From IMG/VR virus record IMGVR_UViG_3300022839_000061, positions 1 through 30,926 of that record: a stretch of 30,926 nucleotides of DNA, one strand, 5' to 3'. Both the position numbers and the translations under genes were made by a program. Positions within the stretch are counted from its first letter, which is position 1. Every line of letters begins with the position of its first letter. Source of the stretch: a virus. Under the pieces are notes generated by a model. The model did not search any database, had not been told where the DNA came from, and worked only from the letters and a program-made list of their open reading frames with translations. Below, piece by piece: positions 8,227-16,072 of this stretch.

Positions 8227-9035
8227 TGGAGCGTGTAGCACCAACAGTTAGACAATTAATTAACGCAGTACTTGGTTCAATAGCGACTCATCCTAGAATA
8301 ATAAACCCTGAAATTTATTATCCAATTGTAGGTGCGGATGAACAAAAAGAAGAAGTTAAGATAATTAAATATAGAAATTATGATGGTATTGAATTACAAG
8401 AACCTGGCTTAGTACTAGACGTATTTCCTTACTATTCTAGTAGAACATTTTCTAGTGGATTGAGAGCAAAGTCTGGTGGAAAAAGTGTTGCTTTTAAACC
8501 AATGACTTTAAGCCATAATTCTAGAAATAGTAATTATCAGGAAGCTACTTATAATGTAGTTATTCAATTAAATTATCAAGACGTAGCTATTAATAATACT
8601 GCAACATATAAATATGATGTAATGTCAAGTACTGGTTCTGATTTTTTACAAATACCTCACGGATATAATGTTAGAACTCGTGAACAAAATTTGATGGATT
8701 TATATGGAAATAAAATTGTAGGCGTTCATAATTTTAATGACCCTAATTTATATCAAGAAAGTATAAACATAGAAGTAGATATAAATCCAGGAGAAGAAAT
8801 CCTACGAGAATATTTAGATTTACTTCGTTTAGTTGTAAATGATATGCCAACTTTATTACCATTTTCTATAAGAGATGGTTTTGTTAAAGAATTTGATTTT
8901 CCAACTACTTCTTGGAATAGAACTAGTTCAGATATTTATTTTCATTTTGCTTGGTTATTAGTAGAATTCGTAGTATTTCCACCAGGAGGTTGGGGCAATT
9001 TAAAAACAATTGAAGAAATAATCATATCAGATTAA
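8226..9035 (+). CDS. Tail terminator/completion-type protein candidate
   Basis: The 269-residue protein sits immediately before the sheath gene, the usual place for tail terminator or tail completion proteins that cap the tube and sheath at the head end. Visible traits fit loosely: an N-terminal helix (APTVRQLINAVLGSIATHP), β segments (ATYNVVIQLNYQD), and a C-terminal domain with ILREYLDLLRLVVNDMP and FHFAWLLVEFVVFPPGGW. No signature I can name is present, so this is a positional call. AAGGA lies about 10 bases before the ATG, giving a weak SD. The start overlaps the previous stop (TAATG). An 87-base gap with two direct repeats follows before the sheath gene. Confidence 0.45.
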   Translation: MERVAPTVRQLINAVLGSIATHPRIINPEIYYPIVGADEQKEEVKIIKYRNYDGIELQEPGLVLDVFPYYSSRTFSSGLRAKSGGKSVAFKPMTLSHNSRNSNYQEATYNVVIQLNYQDVAINNTATYKYDVMSSTGSDFLQIPHGYNVRTREQNLMDLYGNKIVGVHNFNDPNLYQESINIEVDINPGEEILREYLDLLRLVVNDMPTLLPFSIRDGFVKEFDFPTTSWNRTSSDIYFHFAWLLVEFVVFPPGGWGNLKTIEEIIISD

Positions 9036-9043
9036 ATAAGATT

Positions 9044-9097
9044 CATTTTTCGATAACATTTTTCGATTAGATTAACTAAAGAGAAATACGATATTAT
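9044..9097 (+). promoter_or_regulatory. Putative sheath-operon promoter region with direct repeats
   Basis: CATTTTTCGAT occurs twice, at 9044-9054 and 9057-9067, with a 13-base period. TATTAT (9092-9097) ends 26 bases before the sheath ATG, at the same distance as -10-like hexamers before several other genes in this window. No -35 consensus lies 16-18 bases upstream of it. The repeats could be activator or phage-specific factor sites. The call is tentative. Confidence 0.35.
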
Positions 9098-9122
9098 TCA
9101 GTTAGGTTTATACAACATATAT

Positions 9123-11921
9123 ATGACAACCTCAGTACCTGGAAGTAATTACGCCTTCCCAAATATTAAATTTAATGAAAGTACTATTGGTCCTGTTCCT
9201 TTTACTCCCGAATGGAGAAATACTATTGGTTTAGCTGGTGTATTTAATAAAGGTCCTCAAGGTCCAATTCAAATTAATTCACGACAACAATTTAACGCTT
9301 TATTTTCTGAAGATGACTCTGCTGGTTCTATCTTTGTTAGACAAGCAATGTTGCAAGGTGCAACAAACTTTTCTATCAGTAGAGTAATGCCTTCGGCACG
9401 TTCTGCAGTCGGAACAGTTAGTTTGCAATCTGGAACTAATCCAACAATTAATGAAGCTCATGTTTCGCCATCTGGTCCAAAAACCATTGGTTTAACATTA
9501 AACATTAATTATGTTGGTTCTCCAGTTATTAGACCTGGTGTATATATTGGTTCACCAGTTCGTATTAATTCAGTATCTCAATTTCTTCCTGTATTTGAAG
9601 GAATTGGATATTTTGATGCAACTATTCAAGAAAAAATTGTTCTTGCATCAATTACTCCTTCAGCCGCAGTAACTTTAAGTTTTATTGATATTGCTGCTAG
9701 TGGAATTTCTTTAGTTTCTATTAGTTCTTCTATCGATGCTGCAGGAACAGCTATTGTACGAAGTAACGTTAAGCCTGGTTTAGTTATAACAAAAGATGTT
9801 GCTGACGCTAGTACGACTGCTCTTCCAGTAGGCGGTTTACAAATTCTTTCATATCCTTATGAAAGTGCAACTGGTGTGTATTCTTTTTATGTTAAAGGAA
9901 CTATAACTGGTGCTGTAACAGCAACTCCAACATCGGTAGTTGTTGGTGCTCCTACAGGAACTGATTATTATATTTTACGTTATCAGTATCGCACTCCAAG
10001 TGGAAGTCTTTTGCCAAGTACAACTATTTCAACAAACACGTATGATGTAGTTGGAAGTGCTCAAGGTTTCTTTACTGTTGGTAATTTGGTAAAAACTTTT
10101 CAAGATATTAAGTTTTTAAATAATGCTGCTGGTGTTATAACTGAAGTTAATACTGGAATTCAAGTTGCTTTGGGAGACACCAACAACAGTGATCCAATGG
10201 AACTTATTCCTGGTTCAGTATTCACTGTTCCGTTTATTAAAACGTCAGTATCTATTGGAGAAACTGATGCTAATGCTCCTGGCTTCCCAGTTACTAGTAA
10301 AGCATTTATTGGTGGAACATCTTCTTCAGATATTCTTACCAATCTTAGATTAGAAATGCTTAAAAATGAATTTGTAATGGGCTTACTTGATGGAGTAGAC
10401 CTTAATATTTCATTAGTTCCTAACAGCGTTTCATTTACAACTAATTTCCAATCAATTGAAGCTAATCGAGTTTATTATAAATTAACTCGCACTGTGTCTT
10501 CTGATAGTCCACAAGACATTCTATTTGGTGCTTCAGGCGCTGTTTACGACACTAATCTTCCAATGAGTGGTGGTCGTGATGGAATGAAAAGCGCTTCTCG
10601 CTTTTTGTATGATGCTAACGGAAATGCTTTAGTTTATATTGAATCTCTATCTCCTGGAGTTAGTGGAAACAATATTCGAGTTACTGTACGTCCAGCACCT
10701 CCAGGAAAATTCAGAATAGACGTAAGAGACGATGCTGCAATTAATAATGCTGTAGTAAATCCTCCTGAAACTTTTCTTCTTTCCAACTACACAGTTGATA
10801 AAGAAACTGGTTTATATGGAGAAACTGCAGACTCTAAGCTAATACGAGCGTATTTTGTTCCAGTTTATGAGAATCTAGTTAGTGAGATTGCAACTTCTAC
10901 TTTTGATCTAACTCCTCAACGTGTTGCTCCTCCTCTATCAGCACTGGAAAATTCAATTCAAATCAACAATCCTCTGCATCCTGCTCATCGTGGTGTAGCG
11001 TACTTAACTGGAATATATCTTCAAAATGGATATGAACCAGTTGATTATAAAGTTACTGCCCCTAGTGACAATGATTATGTTGATGCTATTCGTCGTTTAG
11101 AAACGGAAGATGTTGCTATTCTTTGTGCTGCTTCATTAAATGTTGGAGACGTTCGTTATGAACGTGCAATTACTGAACTGCTTGTACAAGCTGAACAATC
11201 AACTACTTTTAATGGATTAAGAGTATCTGTTGTTGCTACTTCTCCTAACTTGTCAGCATCAAGAAGTGAAACAGTTACTGCTGGTATTAGCAGTGACCGC
11301 TTAGTGGTAGTTTCTGGATTTACTCGCATGGCAGGAGTACGTTCTGTTTCTACTTCTCCTGATGGATTCTATGCTGGTATCCTTGCTTCTATTCCTCCTC
11401 ATGTATCGCCTGCGGCGGTGTATGCTGGTAAAAGTATTAATGGAGTATTACGCACTGATACTAAGAATGACCCATCTTACCTTAACTCTTTAACGTTAAG
11501 TCGTATTGAAGTATTACACTTCGATAACGGAATGCAACTGTATAAGTTTCTTAATGGTCTTACAACTTCAAGTGATCCAACTACTAAGTGGGTTGCTATA
11601 CGTCGTTTGGCAGATCAAATCATTATGGATTTGTATCGTAATCTTCAATGGGTACGTTCACTTCCACATGATGCTGGACTTCGTAGTCGTGTTGCTAGTG
11701 CAATAGATGCATATCTTCGTACACTAATGCGTGGTGGTCAGATTTATACATATCAACCAACGATATGTGATGAATCCAATAACACAATTGATGATATTTC
11801 ACGAGGTTATCTAAACGTTCGTGTAACATATACTCCTGTGTTTCCTGCTGACTTCATCAACGTTGACTTGTTAAGAGATATTACTAGTGAATTCTCTTTA
11901 ACAACTTCGGTTGGTCGTTAA
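9123..11921 (+). CDS. Tail sheath protein (contractile)
   Basis: The 932-residue protein shows both ends of the contractile sheath family. The N-terminus has TIGLAGVFNKGPQGPIQINSR followed by FNALFSEDDSAGSIFVRQAMLQGATNFSISRVMP, like the family pattern of G-[IV]-G at the strand-exchange arm followed by an FG-type loop and a G-ATN-RV motif. The C-terminal domain (from about residue 780) has SRIEVLHFDNGMQLYKFLNGLT, WVAIRRLADQIIMDLYRNLQWVRS and YLNVRVTYTPVFPADFINVDL, typical of the conserved core that packs on the tube. It is clearly longer than T4 gp18 (659 aa), so the middle region (residues about 100-700) probably holds extra surface domains. Arginine codons are mostly CGN, consistent with high expression. 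The tube gene follows. Confidence 0.93.
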   Translation: MTTSVPGSNYAFPNIKFNESTIGPVPFTPEWRNTIGLAGVFNKGPQGPIQINSRQQFNALFSEDDSAGSIFVRQAMLQGATNFSISRVMPSARSAVGTVSLQSGTNPTINEAHVSPSGPKTIGLTLNINYVGSPVIRPGVYIGSPVRINSVSQFLPVFEGIGYFDATIQEKIVLASITPSAAVTLSFIDIAASGISLVSISSSIDAAGTAIVRSNVKPGLVITKDVADASTTALPVGGLQILSYPYESATGVYSFYVKGTITGAVTATPTSVVVGAPTGTDYYILRYQYRTPSGSLLPSTTISTNTYDVVGSAQGFFTVGNLVKTFQDIKFLNNAAGVITEVNTGIQVALGDTNNSDPMELIPGSVFTVPFIKTSVSIGETDANAPGFPVTSKAFIGGTSSSDILTNLRLEMLKNEFVMGLLDGVDLNISLVPNSVSFTTNFQSIEANRVYYKLTRTVSSDSPQDILFGASGAVYDTNLPMSGGRDGMKSASRFLYDANGNALVYIESLSPGVSGNNIRVTVRPAPPGKFRIDVRDDAAINNAVVNPPETFLLSNYTVDKETGLYGETADSKLIRAYFVPVYENLVSEIATSTFDLTPQRVAPPLSALENSIQINNPLHPAHRGVAYLTGIYLQNGYEPVDYKVTAPSDNDYVDAIRRLETEDVAILCAASLNVGDVRYERAITELLVQAEQSTTFNGLRVSVVATSPNLSASRSETVTAGISSDRLVVVSGFTRMAGVRSVSTSPDGFYAGILASIPPHVSPAAVYAGKSINGVLRTDTKNDPSYLNSLTLSRIEVLHFDNGMQLYKFLNGLTTSSDPTTKWVAIRRLADQIIMDLYRNLQWVRSLPHDAGLRSRVASAIDAYLRTLMRGGQIYTYQPTICDESNNTIDDISRGYLNVRVTYTPVFPADFINVDLLRDITSEFSLTTSVGR

Positions 11922-11928
11922 TAAAAAA

Positions 11929-11954
11929 GTTAGTTAGTTGAAAAACTAACTAAC
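11929..11954 (+). other. Perfect 11-bp-stem hairpin with GAAA loop between sheath and tube
   Basis: GTTAGTTAGTT (11929-11939) and AACTAACTAAC (11944-11954) pair perfectly around GAAA, a GNRA-type tetraloop that stabilises RNA hairpins. No T-run follows, so it is not a classical terminator. The right arm ends 24 bases before the tube ATG. An mRNA stability or processing role, letting tube be expressed more strongly than sheath, is likely. Confidence 0.75.
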
Positions 11955-11977
11955 AAATATTTACATTTATAAAATAT

Positions 11978-12766
11978 ATGACATACATAGCAGGTCCATC
12001 TTTAACATCAACCAACGGTAATAGTGTTAGTACTATAGGCGGAGCCGTTGTTAATAACGCAGGTCTCGATCCTTTTCAAGGTTATGATGCTAGTGTTTGG
12101 GTTTTAGACCAAGCAACTGGTAAATACAACCTTGTAGGAGAATTTACATCAGTTCAAGTCACTGTCCAAAATGCTACAGAACCTTATCTAGAACTCAATC
12201 AACGTATTCCCCGTTACTTAGATGGTGAATTACAAATAGGTTGGGTACTTGAACGAGGAATGATTGATGTACGAATTCTTCAACAAACCTTTGGTATTAG
12301 TACTCTTTCTCGCGAACTTAAACTTTCACGTAACTCTAGATTCCAAATTGTGTTTGAAATTAACGCACCAGAATTAGATAGAGTTAACAACACTGTAAGT
12401 GCAGGTCGTGGTTCTGTCGGTAATGGCGGATTATTAGTTTATCCTTCGCAAGCTGGTACGTTTAGTCAGCCTAAAGCGAAAGGTCAAATTAGATTATCTA
12501 ATTGCAAAATTGACAGTTTAACCTTTGGTGCAACTGCTGGTCGTAACGTAATAGCTAACAGGTGGGAAGGTTTAGCTGAAGGCATTGAAGAAGTTTCTAC
12601 TACTTCTGTGTGGGCTGGTACAGCTCTAGGTTCAACTCAGACTGCTCAAGATTCATTCCAGAACATTGGTACAGTTAACCAAGGTTTAGCTGGTAGTCAA
12701 GCAGGAAGACCAATTGGAGTATCTAGTACAGTATTAAGTAGTAATGGTACTGCTGACGGTTTTTAA
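11978..12766 (+). CDS. Tail tube protein
   Basis: This 262-residue product follows the sheath gene, the standard order in contractile phages. Its sequence fits the tube β-barrel class (T4 gp19/P2 FII-like): GLDPFQGYDASVWVLDQATGKYNLVGEFTSVQVTV at the start, a central ILQQTFGI/FQIVFEINAPELDR segment, and a later LSNCKIDSLTFGATAGRNVIANRWEGLAEGI in which subunits typically pack. It is somewhat longer than T4 gp19 (163 aa), with Gly/Ser/Thr-rich extensions at both ends. Tube rings stack inside the sheath to form the DNA channel. The start has an A/T leader (TTTATAAAATATATG) and no SD. Arginine codons are more often CGN than AGA. A strong intrinsic terminator follows. Confidence 0.88.
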   Translation: MTYIAGPSLTSTNGNSVSTIGGAVVNNAGLDPFQGYDASVWVLDQATGKYNLVGEFTSVQVTVQNATEPYLELNQRIPRYLDGELQIGWVLERGMIDVRILQQTFGISTLSRELKLSRNSRFQIVFEINAPELDRVNNTVSAGRGSVGNGGLLVYPSQAGTFSQPKAKGQIRLSNCKIDSLTFGATAGRNVIANRWEGLAEGIEEVSTTSVWAGTALGSTQTAQDSFQNIGTVNQGLAGSQAGRPIGVSSTVLSSNGTADGF

Positions 12767-12783
12767 TAATCAGATACAAATAT

Positions 12784-12822
12784 AAAAATCCGGTTAACAT
12801 TATGTTAGTCGGATTTTTTTTT
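12784..12822 (+). terminator. Intrinsic terminator after the tail tube gene
   Basis: AAAAATCCG (12784-12792) pairs with CGGATTTTT (12810-12818). The stem extends by six more pairs, including two G-U, to a 5-base ATTAT loop. The run of nine T at 12814-12822 completes a strong intrinsic terminator. The hub ATG lies only 9 bases beyond the T-run, so hub transcription must read through or start very close by. Confidence 0.9.
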
Positions 12823-12830
12823 AAATTTAA

Positions 12831-14633
12831 ATGGCAAGAAAAGATAGAGATTTACTTAAAGCTAAAACTGGACTTAATAGAACGCCAGATATTATTGCTA
12901 ACGCTATTGCAAATCCTTTAGTTGTTAGAGATTTTTACAAAGGTTCTGAACTTGGTGATAATTGTCATTTTAAAAATGGAGCTATTCCAGTTGCTGTTAT
13001 AACAGATTTAAAAGGAACAATTATTTCTGGTAACGCAATTGTAAGTGCAGAAGGTATAGTTCAAAATCCTTCAGATACACCTGGATGGTTAGTATCTGGA
13101 TGTAAAATTATGGTTACTAGGTTTTGGGCTGCTTCTACAGCATCTATTGCTCTTACATGTTCTTTTAAACAAGGTCAAGTACCACCCCAAGTACCAGAAG
13201 TATTAAGTTATGAAAGAGACTTTTGTGTTTGGATTGGTTTTATAAATGAAGTTAGAGCTGTAGTTCAATCAGATCTTAAAAATGGTTTGCTTGTAAGAAC
13301 GTTTGTAGGAGTAATAGAAAATCAACAAGTAACTTGTTCAGCAACTGGCGGTGTTACTTTGCAAATTCAAGCTAGATGTAGAATGAAATGGCTTATGGAT
13401 TCTATGGTTTATCTTTCTCCAGATGAACTTAAGAAAACTGCAGAAAATGAAGATAAAGCTTCTTCTTTTTTAAGACGTTCAGACTTAATTTTAAAAATAG
13501 CACAAAGAGGAATTGGGCAAGGAGATGAAACTGAATGTATTGATTGTGGAAAACAAATATTAAAAAGTAAAGAATATACTATTGATATTGAAGATGATGC
13601 TTTAATTAATAGTGATACTTGGTATGAAAGTAAAGGTCCTTTAGTTGGTAAAACTAGAACTGATTTAGAAGTTCAAGAAAATCCTGAATTTCGTATATTT
13701 GTTGGAAGAGCAGGTATTCAACTAGAACAAGCTAGTGCATTTTTAGTAAATCAACAATTATCAATTGAAATAATTAAATTTCTTGCTTTACAAGAAGTAT
13801 TTCCAACAGAAGTATTTCAAGATAGTAGAGATGGTAACTTTTATTTCTGTCCAAGAGCTAATGATATAACTGGATTAGTCGATCCTAAAAGATTTTTTAG
13901 AACTTATTATTGGGGCGGTGCACCTGAAGATTCTAATGTTAATCAATCAACACATTCTTTTAGAGAAGAAAGAAGTTCAATTAGTTTAAAAACAAATTTT
14001 TTGATTGATAAGTCAGCTCCTTTATCTGATAATTCAGGTCAGGACGATTGGATGATTCATTTAAGAACTAAACCTGATGCTTTGAAAAATGTTAGATTTG
14101 CTTGTAAAATTCAACGTATAAGTGACCCGACTATACAATCTTTAGCAGAAGCAGCAACTGTTGCGTTAGCAATGGCAAGAATTATGGGTCGTGAAACAAG
14201 AGCAGCAATGATTGTTGTTTCAGGAGATCCTTCTTTAATTCCAGGTGAAGTAATTCAAATTATCGGTTCACCAATGTTAAAGAATGGAGGAAGAGATCAA
14301 GTTAATTCAGATCGTTCAATGTTTCTTGAATACAACGAACGTTACAAAGATAATGTTAAAGAATATGGAGAGCAGGCATTTAACGGTGTTGATGAAAAAG
14401 AAATTGAACTTCCTGTATATGATAAATCTGTCGCAAAATTTAGTGTTAGTCCAGAAGCTCAAGACCCTAGTGAAATTATGTGTAAAACAACTTCACAAGT
14501 TCAAGGTGAAAATGGAATTGGTTTTAATAAGGAACCTGAAACTATATTTAGAATTGATGCAGTTATGCATAAAATAAACATGGGTGGTAGCACTGGATAT
14601 ACTTCAGAGTGTGCATTACTTAGCCCTTTCTGA
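12831..14633 (+). CDS. Baseplate hub protein (T4 gp27/P2 gpD-like)
   Basis: The 600-residue protein has a hub-type C-terminal domain. Residues from about 436 read SLAEAATVALAMARIMGRET, then AAMIVVSGDPSLIPGEVIQIIG, and the last 30 residues FRIDAVMHKINMGGSTGYTSECALLSPF. This is the typical hub pattern: 'A...A...l', then GDP.L.PG, then a Y/F-x-I-x-x-V-x-H closing strand and a GY.T.l.l end. The N-terminal half (residues 1-230) is a β-rich region with VWIGFINEVRAVVQSDL and a following FVGVIENQQVT strand pair. C236 and C239 (CIDCGK) may hold a metal or be chance. Hubs link tube to spike in the baseplate centre. Arginine codons are mostly AGA, unlike sheath and capsid. The ATG follows the upstream terminator without an SD. 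Confidence 0.75.
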   Translation: MARKDRDLLKAKTGLNRTPDIIANAIANPLVVRDFYKGSELGDNCHFKNGAIPVAVITDLKGTIISGNAIVSAEGIVQNPSDTPGWLVSGCKIMVTRFWAASTASIALTCSFKQGQVPPQVPEVLSYERDFCVWIGFINEVRAVVQSDLKNGLLVRTFVGVIENQQVTCSATGGVTLQIQARCRMKWLMDSMVYLSPDELKKTAENEDKASSFLRRSDLILKIAQRGIGQGDETECIDCGKQILKSKEYTIDIEDDALINSDTWYESKGPLVGKTRTDLEVQENPEFRIFVGRAGIQLEQASAFLVNQQLSIEIIKFLALQEVFPTEVFQDSRDGNFYFCPRANDITGLVDPKRFFRTYYWGGAPEDSNVNQSTHSFREERSSISLKTNFLIDKSAPLSDNSGQDDWMIHLRTKPDALKNVRFACKIQRISDPTIQSLAEAATVALAMARIMGRETRAAMIVVSGDPSLIPGEVIQIIGSPMLKNGGRDQVNSDRSMFLEYNERYKDNVKEYGEQAFNGVDEKEIELPVYDKSVAKFSVSPEAQDPSEIMCKTTSQVQGENGIGFNKEPETIFRIDAVMHKINMGGSTGYTSECALLSPF

Positions 14634-14639
14634 TATAAT
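14631..14639 (+). promoter_or_regulatory. Extended -10 promoter element for the GIY-YIG gene
   Basis: TGATATAAT (14631-14639) is a perfect extended -10 (TGnTATAAT). It overlaps the TGA stop of the hub gene and ends 27 bases before the ATG at 14666. No good -35 is visible, which an extended -10 can tolerate. The expected leader is about 20 bases with no SD. Confidence 0.6.
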
Positions 14640-14665
14640 TAAGAAGTACTAGTTCAATGTTTTAA

Positions 14666-14962
14666 ATGAAAGTTGCAAGTAATAAATCTTCTCATGTTTA
14701 CTTAATTCACGCTTTTGGTACTGACATGTTTAAGATTGGTATTGCAACTGATTCATTTAAAAGAATCAAAACACTACAAACTGGAAGTCCTGTCGAACTT
14801 CAACTAATAAGAAATGTTAAATGTAAATATCCAAGTATGTTAGAAAATGAATTACATACTGGTATATTTAATAAATACCATTCTCATGGAGAGTGGTTTA
14901 AAATACCTAAAGAAGAATGTGTAGCTTTATTTGATAAACATACCATTCCTTATCAACTATAG
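14666..14962 (+). CDS. GIY-YIG nuclease-like protein, T5orf172/MUG113 type
   Basis: The 98-residue protein is a compact single domain of the T5orf172 branch of the GIY-YIG superfamily. Motifs in order are VYL (11-13, GIY equivalent), FKIGIA (22-27, YIG equivalent), R33 in the first helix (FKRIKTLQTGSP, the family catalytic arginine), E60 and H64 in LENELH, and GEWFKI (75-80). The GIY-YIG fold cleaves DNA with one metal ion, and phage members are often homing or self-standing nucleases. The branch is less studied and some members may only bind DNA. It is a single-domain protein without an obvious DNA-binding extension. It has its own extended -10 promoter and its own terminator, so it is a monocistronic accessory gene inside the virion region rather than a tail component. 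Confidence 0.85.
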   Translation: MKVASNKSSHVYLIHAFGTDMFKIGIATDSFKRIKTLQTGSPVELQLIRNVKCKYPSMLENELHTGIFNKYHSHGEWFKIPKEECVALFDKHTIPYQL

Positions 14963-14968
14963 AAAAAG

Positions 14969-14988
14969 AACCCCAATTTGGGGTTTTT
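14969..14988 (+). terminator. Intrinsic terminator of the GIY-YIG gene
   Basis: AACCCC (14969-14974) pairs with GGGGTT (14980-14985) around AATTT, followed by a T-run (14984-14988). It starts 6 bases after the stop codon. Confidence 0.9.
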
Positions 14989-14994
14989 AATAGC

Positions 14995-15020
14995 AATTTT
15001 ATCTTGGATAGGATAAAATT
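14995..15020 (+). promoter_or_regulatory. Inverted repeat, probable operator overlapping the RHH gene promoter
   Basis: AATTTTATC (14995-15003) and GATAAAATT (15012-15020) are perfect 9-bp inverted arms with an 8-base spacer. TAAAAT (15014-15019) within the right arm ends 26 bases before the ATG at 15045 and can serve as the -10. A repressor bound here would block RNA polymerase. The next gene encodes a ribbon-helix-helix protein, a class that often binds short inverted repeats in its own promoter, so autoregulation is a natural guess. Confidence 0.55.
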
Positions 15021-15044
15021 AAGATACATTCTTTCTTAGTTTAC

Positions 15045-15974
15045 ATGAACATTTCAATTTCTTCGAGAGTTACACCTGAAATCAAAGCTTCTCTTAAAAC
15101 TTATTCTGATATTAATTCAATATCAATGAGTGAAGTAATTAGACGTGCTTTAGAAAGCTATCTAGAACAGCCTACAACAGTAGTTAATAATACTATTGAA
15201 GAATTCACGCCATCTTTAATAACAACAGTCTACGAACCACCTGATCCAGAATTAGAAGATAATATTACTACAATCGATATTGGTTTTACAGGTTCAGAAT
15301 TAACTGTTCAACCAAAGTATAAATCTGAATTTGACATGTTGATGGGAGTTAGCGAAATTGCTAAACGAAATAATTTAAATCACTGGGAGGAAGAAGAATT
15401 AATATGGGCTAATAGAGAATATTTTGAATATGACAAACCTTTAAATCGTGAGTCTTTTAATAGTGATAAATTATTTGAAAATGCTATATTTCTACAAACA
15501 GCGGAAGTACCAGAATTAACTGAAGAATATTTAGCATCATTTGAAAAAAGATATTCTGAGGAAGAAATAAATGATAAAGATTTAGAAGAAATAGAACAAC
15601 GTATTGCTGAAATTCAAGAAACATTATCTTGTTCTAACGAAGGAATGGTTGGGGTATATTACATTAATGAATCTATTAAAGAAGATTTAACTCAAATAGA
15701 AATAGAAGAAATTGATGGTTTAATACTGACTGGAGTATTAAATGCTTATAGAATAATGCATTTTGAATATTTGAATAGTGAATATGATATTATACAATAT
15801 TGTGTTTTAAGAGAATTTAAAAACAACCCAGAACTTATCGAATTTGTATCTGAAAAATTAACTTATTATGATGATGGCATAACTACATTGTTTGACAATC
15901 ATCAAAGAATGGAATACAAAGAATTAGGAAAAAAAATGGATACAAATAATAGTTGGAGCCGAATTCTTAAATAA
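15045..15974 (+). CDS. Ribbon-helix-helix (CopG/Arc-type) protein with long acidic C-terminal region
   Basis: Residues 1-42 (MNISISSRVTPEIKASLKTY, then NSISMSEVIRRALESYLEQ) match the ribbon-helix-helix fold: a short β-strand (2-8), helix A (about 10-21) and helix B (27-41) after an S-x-S-E turn. RHH dimers insert the β-ribbon into the DNA major groove. Residues about 50-309 form a strongly acidic region that I do not recognise, with coiled-coil-like EEEINDKDLEEIEQRIAEI near residues 180-200 and a helical end. RHH proteins are usually 45-150 residues, so 309 is unusual. An inverted repeat just upstream may be its operator. The gene has its own terminator. Possible roles are regulator, antitoxin-like partner or acidic inhibitor of a host protein; none is proven. 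Confidence 0.75.
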   Translation: MNISISSRVTPEIKASLKTYSDINSISMSEVIRRALESYLEQPTTVVNNTIEEFTPSLITTVYEPPDPELEDNITTIDIGFTGSELTVQPKYKSEFDMLMGVSEIAKRNNLNHWEEEELIWANREYFEYDKPLNRESFNSDKLFENAIFLQTAEVPELTEEYLASFEKRYSEEEINDKDLEEIEQRIAEIQETLSCSNEGMVGVYYINESIKEDLTQIEIEEIDGLILTGVLNAYRIMHFEYLNSEYDIIQYCVLREFKNNPELIEFVSEKLTYYDDGITTLFDNHQRMEYKELGKKMDTNNSWSRILK

Positions 15975-15989
15975 GTATTTATCGTATTT

Positions 15990-16017
15990 AAAAACCTTTG
16001 GAAGTAAAGGTTTTTTT
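15990..16017 (+). terminator. Intrinsic terminator of the RHH gene
   Basis: AAAAACCTTT (15990-15999) pairs with AAAGGTTTTT (16006-16015) around GGAAGT, followed by a T-run to 16017. A clear rho-independent terminator. Confidence 0.92.
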
Positions 16018-16018
16018 A

Positions 16019-16047
16019 TTGCTAATTTTTTTAATTTAATGTAAAAT
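16019..16047 (+). promoter_or_regulatory. Sigma70-like promoter for the PD-(D/E)XK gene
   Basis: TTGCTA (16019-16024) and TAAAAT (16042-16047) are separated by 17 bases. They match the -35 and -10 consensus at 4/6 and 5/6 positions. The element begins just after the previous terminator and ends 26 bases before the ATG at 16073, predicting a leader of about 19 bases. Confidence 0.6.
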
Positions 16048-16072
16048 AATAATATACCTGATAAAAAAAAGC

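Noticed and set aside
11964-11980. T4-type late promoter (TATAAATA) before the tube gene
   Set aside because: TATAAAATATATG differs from the consensus and would put the transcription start at or after the ATG.
14284-14577. Alternative + frame of 97 codons inside the hub gene
   Set aside because: It is out of frame with the hub C-terminal motifs and has Lys/Leu-biased shadow composition.
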